64,000 bases of DNA from Armigeres subalbatus (taxonomy: Eukaryota > Arthropoda > Insecta > Diptera > Culicidae), in NCBI RefSeq assembly GCF_024139115.2, contig NC_085139.1, positions 139,754,097-139,818,096 of the forward strand, written 5' to 3'. A program made the translations under genes and the position numbers. The notes below the pieces were generated by a model. That model was not told the origin of the DNA and did no database searches. It was given only the letters and a program-made list of their open reading frames with translations. This document shows, in pieces, positions 11,371 to 21,735 of this stretch. Within the stretch, counting starts at the first letter, position 1. Each line of letters opens with the position of its first letter.

Positions 11371-11603
11371 GAAGAAGTACAAAAGAAAGCAGAAGGAAGA
11401 AGGAAGAAGGAGGAAGGTGAAAGGGAGTAGGAAGAAGGCTGAGGGAAGGAGCAAGAAAAAAGAAAGAGGAAGGAAGAATGAAAAATAAAGAAGGAAGAAG
11501 GAAGAAAAAAGAAGGAAGAAAGGAGAAGGGAGAAGGAGGAAGGAATAAAGAAAATGGAGGGAAGAAGGAAAAGGGAAGAAGGCTGAGGGAAGGAGCAAAA
11601 ATC
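11371..11603. repeat. Purine-rich (GGAAGAAGGAAG) low-complexity tract
   Basis: About 230 bp are almost pure A and G on the plus strand. Long open frames on the opposite strand, rich in Phe, Leu, Pro and Ser, are artefacts of the composition. LINE A follows after a short transition. Confidence 0.9.
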
Positions 11604-12237
11604 ACTATCAATTTTATTCAAATATGGAACATATTCCTTAAAGTAGAGATCCATTTGGGCTGCGAAATGGTGAGTTGACATCCGGGAAGGGGCGCCTAAC
11701 ATAGCTCTGGTCCTCACAAGTTCCAATACTCACGCTTCCACGGGTCTTCCGATGACAATTGACCGCCAGCTAAGGGTTGCGTACTTAGCTGGTAGTGCAG
11801 CCTGGGCACTGTTGTCGTTCTGACATCAACTAGAGTGAGAGGGTGCGTCCTGTGGGGTCTGCCTAGGATGTGGTGGGGTTCGAAAGTGGGCTCTGTTGAA
11901 CTCCTGTAAAAAGCTGCATGTGTCCCCAAGCAGACCCTATCAAAGCGACCGTGTGCCGCTCAAAGCGCACTAGCCTAGTCCTGGTGTTGGGTGGGACTTT
12001 AAACAAATTTGACCCGACTGACCGAGCGTCTGTTCACCAAGGAGGTGCGGCTCCAACAGCGTCTGTTCTGGCATCCAGCGGCTGAGTATGAAATGCTATT
12101 CCCCGGAAGCTATACCTAAGATGGCAGCCCCATCCCGGTGGATAGGGAACCTTGGGCCAACAACCTACTATCATCAATTTGCTCGAGAATCCGATGATGA
12201 AAGAATACGGACTGATTTTACGGCGACGACTATTAGC

Positions 12238-13066
12238 GCGAAACAACGGACACGAATAGGAACATGGTACGTTTTAACCCTAGCCCAGCAGGGTAAATTG
12301 GCACAACTTGCCAATGAGGCACGCCGCATGAAGCTTGAGATCCTGGGACTGAGTGAAGTCCGCTGGCCAAATTTTGGAGAACACAGAACGCCGTCGGGAC
12401 AAGTTCTGCTATACTCTGGTATACGAGGCGAACACGCTCCCCGGCATCGCGGAGTTGGCTTCCTACTAAGCGCTCAGGCACACTCTGCGCTTATGATGTG
12501 GGAACCTATAAGTGAAAGGATAATCGTTGCCAGATTTAGAACACGGGTCCGAAACCTTACTATAATCCAATGTTATGCGCCAATCGATGCTGCCGACCTG
12601 CAAGACAAAGAGAACTTCTACAGTCAACTCAATGCCGTCGTAGATAGAATTCCGAAGGGTGATATCAATATCTTGGGCGACTTCAATGCGATCAAGTTTG
12701 GGCGACTTCAATGCGAAGATCGGATCCGATAACTCGAACCATGAGCGCATTATGGGACGCCATGGTCTTGGAGAAATTAGCGAAAACGGAGAGCTGTTCG
12801 CAGAATTTTGTGGTTATAACGACATGGTGATCGGGGGATCGCTCGTCCCTCATCGACCGGTTCACAAGGTCACGTGGGTCTCCCGTGACGGCTTTACAGA
12901 AAATCAAATCGACCACATCTGCATCACCCGAAAATGGAAACGGAGCCTTCTTGATGTACGGAATAAACGTAGTGCCGATATCGCATCTGATCATCACTTC
13001 CTCATCGGCGAAATACGCCTGCGCATTGCGCGGATTCGTCGGCAGGAGGAAAGAAATGGACGATGA
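12238..13066 (+). pseudogene. LINE A endonuclease (APE) pseudogene
   Basis: Motifs in order are RTRIGTWYVLTLAQQGKL, LGLSEVRWP (catalytic Glu region), RHRGVGFLLS, IIQCYAPID, ILGDFNA, WVSRDGFTENQIDHICI and SDHHFLIGEI. This is the AP-endonuclease fold of LINEs that nicks target DNA; the SDHHFL His is the usual catalytic residue. A 25 bp direct duplication of GGGCGACTTCAATGCG (12675 and 12700) shifts the frame in the middle of the fold. Another frameshift near 13025 joins the end to the linker frame (12885-13301). It is about full length for the domain but not translatable. Confidence 0.88.
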
Positions 13067-13299
13067 TTCAACACACGCCGACTGGAACACGGTGAAAAGG
13101 TCCTTCGTTGAAGAATTGGAGACGCGTGCTGCAGATATTCCGGAAGGTGGCAGCGTGGAAGACCAATGGACCGCCATCAAGAATGCCTTCATCGCCACCA
13201 GCGAGAACAATCTGGGCGAACTACGCACCCAGAGAAAACAATGGATCACCGATGAGACCTGGAGAAAGGAGAGGAGCGAAGAGAAGCCAAAGCCGCGAT

Positions 13300-15165
13300 A
13301 GAGCGATCGAAAACCAGAGGAGCCAAAGTCTTAGCCCGTCAACGATACGCGGCTCTTGAGAAGGAAGTAAAACGCTCATGTCGACGGGACAAGCGAGCGT
13401 GGGCAGACTCTCTGGCCGACGAAGGAGAGAGAGCCGCCGTAACCGGGGACATTCGCCTCCTCTACGATATCTCACGACGCTTAAGCGGGGCGAAGATGAA
13501 TGCAACGATGCCTGTGAAAGACACGAATGATCAGTTATTGACCGACCCAACTGACCAGCTGAAACGCTGGTTCGAGCACTTCGAACAACTTTTTCAAGTG
13601 CCAGCCAGGCCATCACCACCTCGGCATGATCTGCCTAGGATCAGACGTATAACACGCGTCAATACCGAAGCTTCATCACTGCTAGAGATTCAAACAGCCA
13701 TCCAAAGCATGAAATCGAATAAAGCCCCAGGGGTCAACCGCATATCAGCCGAGATGCTCAAAGCTGACCCCATGACATCCGGTTAACTACTGCATCGTTT
13801 ATTTTGTAATATCTGGGACACCGCAACTTTCCCGGTCGACTGGATGCAAGGTATCTAAGTGAAGGTGCCCAAAAAGGGTGACCTGACTGTATGCGATAAC
13901 TGGCGAGGCATTATGTTGCTGTGTACCGTTTTCAAAGTTCTTTGCAAAATTATCCTAGCCCGGATTCAGGAGAAGATCGATGCGACTCTCCGGCGGCAGC
14001 AAGCCGGATTCCGTGCCGGAAGATCCTGTGTGGACCATATTGTCACGCTCCGCATCATTCTGGAGCAGGTCAACGAATTCCAAGAGTCCCTTTACTTGGT
14101 ATTCATTGACTACGAAAAAGCTTTCGACCGTCTCAATCACGAGAATATGTGGGGCGCCCTGAGACGCAAGGGAGTTCCTGAGAAAATCATCGGCCTGGGG
14201 TCTTGTCCGACCCTATCCGGGTCGTAGCTGGTGTGAGGCAAGGATGTATTCTATCACCGTTACTGTTCCTCATCGTAATCGACGAGATTCTGGTAGATGC
14301 GATTGACCGTGAACCAAACCGCGGGCTGTTATGGCAGCCTATAACCATGGAGCACCTAAATGACTTCGAATTGACGGATGACGTTGCACTCCTTGCGCAA
14401 CGGCGCTCTGATATGCAGAGTAAGCTCAACGACCTTGCCGAGCGATCCTCTTCGGCAGGTTTATTCATCAACGTCAACAAAACCAAATCGTTGGATGTAA
14501 ACACGGTGACTCCTTGCAGTTTCACAGTAGCCGGGCAACCAGTGGAGAATGTTGAAAGCTTCCAATATCTTGGTAGCCAAATGGCGTCAGACGGCGGTAC
14601 CAAGATCAACATAGGCGCACGGATCAAGAAAGCAAGGGCTGGCTTTGCGAGTTTAAGAAATATCTGGAAAAACAGGCAGATAAGTGAACGCATCAAAATA
14701 CCAATTTTCAACTATAACGTGAAATCTGTGCTGTTATACGCTAGCGAAACATGGTGTGTATCAGTGGAGAACACTCAACGGTTGCAGGTGTTCATTAACA
14801 GATGCCTGCGGTATATAATTCGGGCCTGGTGGCCTTACAACTGGATCTCAAACAACTAGCTCCATCGTCGTTTTAACCAGAGGCCGATAGCAACAGAAAT
14901 TCGGGATCGGAAGTGGGGCTGGGTCGGCCACACTCTACATAGGGGCGGAAACGAAATCTGTAAACAAGCATTAGACTGGAACCCAGCGGGACATCGCAGC
15001 AGAGGCAGACCCAGAGGCTCATGGCGGCGAAGCCTCAATAAAGAAATAAAAGAAGTCGACCGAAATCTAACCTGGCAACAGGTTAAAGCGATAGCCGGGC
15101 AACGCTCAGGATGGAGATCTTTCAAGTCGGCCCTCTGTACCACCGGAGGTGTACAGGATCCATAA
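13300..15165 (+). pseudogene. LINE A reverse transcriptase pseudogene
   Basis: Signs in order: NKAPGVNRISAEMLK, KVPKKGDLTVCDNWRGIMLL (fingers), QQAGFRAGRSCVDHI, LVFIDYEKAFDRL (palm motif A), GVRQGCILSPLLF (motif B), LTDDVALLA at the YADD position, NVESFQYLGSQM, and a C-terminal region with VGHTLHRGGNEICK ending at TAA 15163-15165. In-frame stops lie at 13784-13786, 13856-13858 and 14857-14859. A deletion plus frameshift near 14195 removes the segment before motif B. Both Asp residues of the active site remain, but Ala before them is Thr. Cannot make active enzyme. Confidence 0.88.
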
Positions 15166-15175
15166 GTAAATAAAA

Positions 15176-15695
15176 AGGCGTTCAGCAATGTGATTGCGCG
15201 GTAGTTGCTACAATCCAGCTTATCACCCTTTTTGTAGATGGGACACACGACACCTTCCATCCACTCCTGCGGCAAAACTCCATCCTCCCAAATTTTGATA
15301 ATGACCCAGTGCAGCGCTCTAGCCAGTGCGTCACCACCGTGTTTAAATAGCTTTCCTGGTAGTTGATCAACCCCAGGGGCTTTGTTGTTCTTCAGCCGGC
15401 CAATCTTCTCCTGGATTTCCTGGAGATCCGGAGCCGGTAAAATTATGTCCTGCGCGCGTTCTCCCAGGTCCATCTCTATACCGCCATCTTCGTCTGCCAC
15501 ATCGCCATTCAGGTGTTCTTCGTAGTGCTGCCGCCCCCTTTGGATCACCTCACGCTCGTTCGTAAGAAGGTTCCCGTTTATGTCCTTACACATATCAGGC
15601 TGTGGCTCGTGGCCCTTACGTGAACGGTTTAACTTCTCATAGAACTTTCGTGTGTTATTAGCGCGGTACAGTTGCTCCGTCTCTTCACGGTCTCG
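15176..15695 (-). pseudogene. LINE B reverse transcriptase N-terminal fragment
   Basis: The minus strand encodes EETEQLYRANNTRKFYEKLN, GNLLTNEREVIQRGRQHYEE, LKNNKAPGVDQLPGKLFKH, LPQEWMEGVVCPIYKKGDK and CSNYRAITLLNA. It then loses homology at the LINE A junction, before the QAGF and palm motifs. This stretch keeps a good frame of more than 150 residues but ends before any catalytic Asp. The truncation is at the 3' side, so simple 5'-truncated retrotransposition does not explain it; a deletion or rearrangement with LINE A does. Confidence 0.88.
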
Positions 15696-16107
15696 CCCAG
15701 ACAACCAGAATGCATGCACAATAGAATTGTTTTTATTTCATCGCTTACCAGTCGCGAAAACGCTTTTTGCGTACAAAAGTGGAGGCGATATATGTGTATT
15801 TCTCATCCGACGTTGCACGGCAGTGTATGCGATATGCACGATTTTCATGCGAGTTTGTTCGTTATACATTGCGATGTAGTTTGTGATAACAGACTCTGTT
15901 TGACAGATAATCCGATTTCATTTGAGTTTGTTTGCAGGGATATGCGATGTCAACATATGAAGTTGGAATAAACTCGCAAAATAGCCTACTGTGCGGGAAA
16001 GTTTATTAATAAACTGATGAGCTTCGCACCACACTGCGATTTTGATGAAATTTGGATCGGTAAACGATTTTAATCGTACATTCTTATGCGATGTGTGGTT
16101 GTCTGGG
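15696..16107. mobile_element. 412 bp inverted-repeat element with 2 bp CG duplication
   Basis: It begins CCCAGACAACCA and ends TGGTTGTCTGGG, a perfect 12 bp terminal inverted repeat. It interrupts the LINE B linker: on the plus strand the flanks read GGTCTCG and CGATCTTC, whereas the uninterrupted relative at 45400 reads (reverse complement) GGTCTCGATC. Hence CG is duplicated (15694-15695 and 16108-16109). No coding sequence. The superfamily is unknown; few cut-and-paste families make a CG dinucleotide duplication. Confidence 0.82.
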
Positions 16108-17230
16108 CGATCTTCCTGCTGGCGCTTTTTCCTCCGGATAATCGAGTTTTGTCTGTTCCGCGCCCGTTTATATCGTACCTCGTTCGCCATCGTGCGGTGT
16201 TGCAGCAATCTCGCCCATGCTGCATTCTTCTCTTCTACTTACTGCTCACATTCGCCGTCATACCAGTCGTTTCTCTGATCCGGGGGCACCGTGCCAAGTG
16301 CAGCGATTGCGGTGCTACCAATGGCGGTTCGAATATCTCTCCATGCTATCTTCAAGAGATGCTGCGCCTAGCTGCTCTTCCGCTGGGAGTGCCGCTTCCA
16401 GCTGCTGCGCGCATTCTTGGGCTAGTCTACCGTCTTGTAGCCGCCCAATATTAAGCCGCGGCGTTCGACTTCGACGCATGGTCTACACCGTCGAGAATTT
16501 TGAGCGCAGGCATACTGAAACGGGGTAGTGGTCGGATTAAATGTTCGCACTGTGGTAAGTGCGGACGTTCGTGATGTCGGAGAAGAATATACCGTCGATT
16601 AGAACGTGGTCGATTTGGTTTTCCGTTTCTTGGTTAGGGATCTCCATGTGGCATTGTGGATATTTTTGCGGGGAAAGAAGGTGCTTCGGACTACCATTCC
16701 GCGGGAGGCTACGAAGTTTATGCATCGTTGGCCGTTGTCATTCGATACGGTGTGCAGACTATCCGGTCCGATGACCGGTCCATACATTTCCTCCCTTCCT
16801 ACCTGTGCGATCATGTCACCCATGACGATTTTCACGTCCCGCAGTGGGCATCCATCGTATGTCTGCTCCAGCTGTGCGTTGAACGCTTCTTTCTCGTCGT
16901 CGGGTCTCCCTTCGTGTGGGCAGTGCATGTTGATGATGCTATAGTTGAAGAAACGGCCTTTAATCCTCAGCTTACACATCCTTGCGTTGATTGGCTGCCA
17001 CCCAATCACACGATGGCGCATCTTACCCAGCACTATGAAGCCGGTTCCCAGCTCGTTTGTGGTGCCACAGCTTTGGTAGAAGGTAGCCGCTCGATGCCCG
17101 CTTATCCACACTTTCTGTCATGTCCAGCAAATCTCCTGCAGCGCCACGACGTCGAAGTTGCGGGATGTAATTCATCGTAGATTATCCTGTCGCAACCTGC
17201 GAAACCTAGTGACTTGCAGTTCCATGTTTC
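16108..17230 (-). pseudogene. LINE B endonuclease and linker pseudogene
   Basis: On the minus strand 17111-16599 reads FYQSCGTTNELGTGFIVLGK, GWQPINARMCKLRIKGRFF, NYSIINMHCPHEGRP, VKIVMGDMIAQVGREEMYG, SNDNGQRCINFVASRGMVV and FFPRKNIHNATW. This is an RTE-type AP endonuclease. MGDMIA replaces the usual GDxNA, so the Asn is lost. Upstream (17230-17110) the start of the domain is degraded by stops. After 16600 the frame shifts and the linker continues in pieces to 16108. Confidence 0.85.
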
Positions 17231-17952
17231 AAGCTTCTAATCGTGCTCCTTTATTCGTCGCCTAAGTCTTTGCCGATTATATCGAGTCGCTCTCTTATAT
17301 TGTTCGTAATGATTGGTTTTCCAGGCGGCTTATTGGGCCTTCGCAAACCTCCTGTCTCGTCCGAGGGCCGTCGTGTCAGGGCTGTTTAGCGTCCCACCTA
17401 ACACCAGGACTTGGGCTTGTGCGCTTTGAGCGGCACACGGTCGTTTTGGTGGGGCCTACTTGCGGATACATGCAGCTTTTTATAGGAATTTAACAGGGCC
17501 CACTGTCAAACCCCACCACATCCTAGGCAAGCCCCACAACTCGCAGATGGCCTGGGGAGGGATCGTCAAGCCCTTGGACATAGTCCCTGCTGCCCACAAA
17601 GAGAGAATATCTGCCGGTTTTAAATAGGCAAGCTAATTGGTTCGAACCAGTAAAACCTATCCAAATTGGCGCCACGGTGATGAAGTGTAAGTTCCGGATT
17701 TGCAGCTAGGGAGTCAAAGTGATGCCTGCTAACTAAAATCACCATCAATCTATCGTTGAGCTCCTGCAGCTCCACAAGGATGAGTTTTACACTCATAATC
17801 TCCCCGGCACGAGGCCGCTTCATACGAGGGCTTCACAATACGTAGGAGGTAAAGCTTATCGCTGAGCTTGAAGGCTGTAAATCTACCTGGTCCCTCTAAA
17901 GTACAGCACCATCACCCTGGTCGAAGTAATCAACTCACAATCGTCGGCTGGG

Positions 17953-18250
17953 ATGTCGCCCAATGTACGCCGAAACTTTGACACCCGAAATTACCATATG
18001 ACCCCGCGTTGCTTCAAGTGGGGTGAATCCCGCCCAACCGAAACGCGCGACAAGCTGGAAGTACTTGACCCAAAGTGCGCTAACTGTGGCGACAAACATC
18101 AGGCCTCCACTAAGAGCTGTCCAAAGCGAGCCGATTTTCTGGAAATCCGAAAGAAGTCTTTTAGTAGGACCCTATCGAAGAAGAACCGTGTTCCTGCGCT
18201 CAACGAGGTAAACAATCTGGGCATCTGGAGCGCCCGTCCAGCGATTCCAA
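17953..18250 (+). pseudogene. LINE ORF1 (gag-like) zinc-knuckle fragment
   Basis: The reading shows RNFDTRNYHMTPRCFKWGES, a first knuckle whose second Cys has become Trp. It is followed by the second knuckle CANCGDKHQASTKSCPKRAD and FLEIRKKSFSRT. Such CCHC knuckles lie at the C-terminus of the ORF1 RNA-binding protein in Jockey-type and related LINEs. The N-terminal part is not readable. Downstream coding becomes low complexity and is then cut by the SINE. Confidence 0.7.
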
Positions 18251-18324
18251 TCCTCCCACCGTTTCAACCGCACAAGCGACTGGTAGCAGCAGCTGCGTCG
18301 GTTCTAGCTCCAGCAACATTACAT

Positions 18325-18600
18325 CCGCCACTAGGACATTGCCACCTCGTCGCTTAGTGTTCATTAAGCTACAGTTATTAACTGCGAGGTTACTAAGCAA
18401 AGTTACCATTTCTGCATATGTATATCATGACGCTAAAACAATGATACTTTTATGCCCAGGGAAGTCGAGAAAATTTACAATCCGAAAATTGTCTAAACCA
18501 GCATCGGGAATCGAACGCAGCCACTCTCAGCATGGTCTTGCTTTGTAGCCGAGCATCTTACTTCACGGCTAAGGAGGGCCCCAACCCTGGCTCTATCCTT
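18325..18600 (-). mobile_element. Feilai-type SINE, minus strand, near full length
   Basis: Reading right to left, the head GGGCCCTCCTTAGCCGTG is followed by AAGCAAGACCATGCTGAGAG, the B-box region GTTCGATTCCCGATGC, GTATCATTGTTTTAGCG, and a body ending with TGGCAATGTCCTAGTGGCGG. It is the most complete of the five copies and shows the body missing from the 5695 copy. It sits in the Jockey-like LINE. Confidence 0.85.
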
Positions 18601-18829
18601 CAGCAAATGGCCTTCGCTCTCTCCTCCTGGACTCCGTCGGCAGCCGGAGAACGAAACTGTGCCTCCGAAAGAATCTGCTCCGCTTTGAACCCCGGAGTAA
18701 CAGATGCCGATCTTCTCGCAACTCACAGCAACATGTGTCAACGGATCGTAATGTATGCAACATTCTAATCATTGATACACTCACCAAAGGTTTGATTCGA
18801 TTTCGATTTGATTGTTTGACACTCGCAGA

Positions 18830-19212
18830 CAGTGTTGTCCTACACTCAAGGCAAAAAATTCTGCTCTTTGATTTTACTCCATCTAAATGATTTTATAGTC
18901 TCAACTTAGTAAGTTCAGCTAATAGAAGGATATTTGAATTTTCTTAATGTCATGGCAAACTGTCAAAAAATGCACTCCGAGCCACAGGAGCGCACGCGCT
19001 GAAAGTACTCTCCAGTGACAACACTCCAGTGTATTTTCAGTGTGCGCGCCCCTGTGGCTCTGGCGTGCATTTTTTTACAGTTTTTTACATGACATTTAGA
19101 AAATTCAAATATCCTTCTATTAGCTGAATTTACTTAGTTGAGACTATAAAATCGTTTAGATGGAGTAAAATCAAAGAGCAGATTTTTTTGCCCTGAGTGT
19201 AGGACAACATTG
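18830..19212. mobile_element. 383 bp hAT-like foldback MITE with 8 bp duplication
   Basis: The ends CAGTGTTGTCCTACACTCA and TGAGTGTAGGACAACATTG are inverted repeats, and inverted similarity extends about 170 bp on each side, through GAAGGATATTTGAATTTTC. Flanks are identical 8-mers CTCGCAGA (18822-18829 and 19213-19220). The CAGTGTTG terminus and 8 bp duplication are hAT hallmarks. It interrupts the Jockey-like ORF2 region. No transposase. Confidence 0.92.
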
Positions 19213-19220
19213 CTCGCAGA

Positions 19221-20510
19221 CAGTACCAACGGATTGGGCTACCTCCCCTTAAGACACGTTGCAATCGCTTGATAAAAATAATCGAGGCCAGAATGGTGGG
19301 CCTCAAAAAAAGTGATTTCTCCAATATGATCCGCGCTGTTTCAGACCGTTCTGAAAAATAAATTAAATCCTAAAATCCAAACCTCCGCCCATTCCATCAA
19401 AGCAGCCGTCAATAAGCATGCTAATAACATCCATTTGATTCCGAACGACATTTCAGAGGAGTTGGAGGCTAAGCTATTCACTTCCCATCGTCCTAGAAGT
19501 CTGCGAAATTCATCCTCGTGCGGGAGCCTAGAAAGGACCCTTCCTCTCCAAAAAGGCTGATATCCCATCAGACTTTTCGCAGGATTATCCAAGGTATTTG
19601 AAAAGGCAATTCATAGCCGGCTACTTGAGTTTGCCGAACATCACAAAATGTTACTCGAGGAACAGTTTAGTTTCCGACTTAGTCTCAACTGACCCGAGTT
19701 GCCAACGTCCTCAGACGGTTCAAGCCTATCTCTAAAACATCTTCCATGGCTTCACTCGATGTTAGGAAGGCATTCGATAATGTATGGCATGATGGCTTGG
19801 TACCTGTCTTCAAGGATGTTCCGATTCTCAATCTGCGTAGCGAGTTCCAATGCGCATGACATATGTAGTCGCAGGCGTCCTCCAGGGTAGTATCCTGGGC
19901 CCCTGCTGTTCACCTCCGACATGACAGAACCTCTAAAAGGGAGCATTCTGTCTTTATTCGCAGATGACACCTCCATCGTCTATCACAAGGTAGAGTGATC
20001 AGATCACTAGTGAAAAAAAAATCCAACAAGCCTGGATGCCCTGACAGATTACCTCAGCAGTTGGAAAATCTTCATCAACGCGGCGAAGACCCAGGTCATA
20101 ATTTTTCCTCATTCAAAAACTCTCTAAACATGTTTCGTCTGAGGACTGTAAAATCATTCTCAATGGCACGACAGTAGAATAGGCCCATGAGGCCGCCTCC
20201 CTTAGTCTGACCCTTGACAGCAAGCCTTTTTTCCGGCAACGGATTGGCAAGATGGTGACGAAGTGTAACGAGTTGGTAAAACTACTGTACCCTTTGATAT
20301 TGTCCCTGAAAAATAAGCTTGCTGTCTATAAGAAAACCAATCTCCCTGTGATTGAATACGGCATGCCGGTCTGGGAGAGCTGCGCAAAAACGCATAATCT
20401 GAAACTCCAACGAGTACAAAACAAGTCTCTGCGGATGATCCTTAAAACACCTGCTAGGACTCAAACATGTGAAGTTCACCGTCTGGTCAGACTAAATTAT
20501 TGGAGATGAA
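19221..20510 (+). pseudogene. Jockey/Juan-like reverse transcriptase pseudogene
   Basis: Fragments in shifting frames include LSKVFEKAIHSRLLEFAEHH, EEQFSFRL, MASLDVRKAFDNVWHDGL (motif A), QGSILGP with PLLFTSD in the next frame (motif B), SLFADDTSIVYH (motif C, both Asp present), and LPVIEYGMPVWESCAKTH with LQRVQNKSLRMILKTPART. The last two words are typical of the C-terminal half of Jockey-clade ORF2. Only the last ~85 residues (20252-20509) keep a continuous frame. Many stops; not functional. Confidence 0.8.
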
Positions 20511-20939
20511 CGACCCTAAGGTCAATAACTCACAATGTACAATATGTGTTAAATCCAAAGTATTCAAAATAAAAATAAATTTTGTTTGTCTAAAAAAAGG
20601 TCACCGTCACTGCCGCTGTTACCGTGGCCTCGACACCATCAACACAGCAGGACAAGCCATTGGAGTCCCTGTTGCTATCCATCTATCGGCCACCGAAAGT
20701 ATTACCGTTTTCAAGATATTTTAAATTTAATGTTCGAAACCTGAAAAAAAATGTTAGTATTTCACCTTTTTCAAAACTAACTAGTGATTCTCCATCACCA
20801 AACCCCAGGTTTCACGATTAGTACATGAAATTGTTAAAACTTATACGTCAACATCAAGTTCAAGACATCTTGAATGAATAAAATTTGTACAGATTCCAAA
20901 AAATTGAGTCAGCTTTAAGGAATTATCCTTTTCTATGAT

Positions 20940-21735
20940 TGTAGGGGAAGAGGCCCCAAAACGCCCCCCCGATGCAAAACGCCTTTTGTGGTTTCCCTCA
21001 TATTTACCGTCATTAACATGTCCGTAACAAAAGTAGATCTAAAATTATGTAGGATAGGCGAAGAAAGTTTCAAAATAGTGCATGGGAAGGTCGGAAAAAC
21101 CGAAAATTTCCACATTTTGAAGAAACATCTAACATTTTGGCGAGGCAAAACGCCCTACTGGCAATAACCTACGAAGTACTTGCGTCTCCACGGACTATTC
21201 ATACTAGAATGCTGATTCGCCGACGCGTGGTGCTTTGTTCCCTACACTACTAAAAATCCACACATATTTATTGGCAAAAATCCATAGATTTAGCTTATGA
21301 TGTATATCAGCGCACACATAACCATTCTCCACGCGAACTACTTATAAAATATATATCCAAATAAACTTTATGTGTGGTCTCGAATTAGCAATTATTTAAT
21401 TTATGTGTGGTTCTATATCAATTATATTAGGGTGGAGCAATTGCAAAAATCTATAACGGCGACACATATATCTTATATAGATATTTTTGGCAGTGTAGGA
21501 GCTGCCAGCTAAAAGGCGTTTTGCCTAATGAGTTTTCCGGCAACAAAATATCACCACTTTTTTGAAATGTGAATATTATTAATATGATTGAGATTTTTGA
21601 CAATTTTTGAATGGCATCAACTAGCTATCTTGTTTAACTGATGCATAATGTAAAAATACCCATGAATAGCGTTACAAATAAGACAATAGAGCAGTGTTTG
21701 CTTAGCTAGGGCATATTGCCCCCCCTTCCCCTACA
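20940..21735. mobile_element. Element with TGTAGGGGAAG inverted ends
   Basis: The left end TGTAGGGGAAGAGGCCCC and the right end GGGCATATTGCCCCCCC plus CTTCCCCTACA form an imperfect inverted repeat. GGCAAAACGCC-type words recur inside (CAAAACGCCTTTTG, AAAACGCCCTACTGG, AAAAGGCGTTTTGCC). No target duplication could be recognised. It is interrupted by the MITE at 21245-21495. No coding content; superfamily unknown. Confidence 0.6.
21245..21495. mobile_element. 251 bp MITE with TA flanks
   Basis: Starts CACTACTAAAAATCCACACA and ends ATATTTTTGGCAGTG, a 13 bp imperfect terminal inverted repeat. TA lies on each side (21243-21244 and 21496-21497), compatible with Tc1/mariner. The TATGTGTGG motif recurs inside. 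It is nested in the 20940-21735 element. Confidence 0.6.

Larger units (their letters stand above)
11690..15174 (+). mobile_element. LINE A: APE-type non-LTR retrotransposon, decayed
   Basis: A 5' leader (about 11690-12235) is followed by an AP-like endonuclease region, a linker and a reverse transcriptase, ending at 15165 with a short AAAT-like tail. The leader contains GTGCCGCTCAAAGCGC and GATGTGGTGGGG, also found in reverse complement at 17400-17520 in LINE B. The clade is RTE-like or a near relative by motif recollection; no tree was made. The element is dead: it carries a 25 bp duplication, several frameshifts and at least three in-frame stops. LINE B in opposite orientation begins immediately after it. 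Confidence 0.85.
15176..17590 (-). mobile_element. LINE B: RTE-like LINE, minus strand, 3'-truncated
   Basis: From high to low coordinates: 5' leader (about 17590-17250), endonuclease, linker, then the beginning of reverse transcriptase. The RT is cut off at 15176, where LINE A ends on the other strand. Compared with its relative LINE D (44460-47085) the coding order is the same. A 412 bp foreign element (15696-16107) splits the linker. I call it RTE-like from motifs such as GRFFNYSIIN and CSNYRAITLLN. Confidence 0.85.
17640..20600 (+). mobile_element. Jockey/Juan-like LINE, heavily degraded
   Basis: A zinc-knuckle ORF1 remnant (17953-18250) and an RT remnant (19221-20510) lie in the right order on the plus strand. 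They are separated by a SINE (18325-18600) and a hAT-like MITE (18830-19212). Much of ORF2, including nearly all the endonuclease, is missing or unrecognisable. Limits are approximate: the 5' end merges with the LINE B leader and no clear tail is visible. Confidence 0.7.

Noticed and set aside
11306..11726. Overlapping minus-strand frames up to 130 residues rich in Phe, Leu, Pro and Ser
   Set aside because: They come from the GGAAGA purine tract and show no domain.
13221..13619. 132-residue minus-strand frame opposite LINE A
   Set aside because: It is antisense to the recognisable LINE coding region and has no motif of its own.
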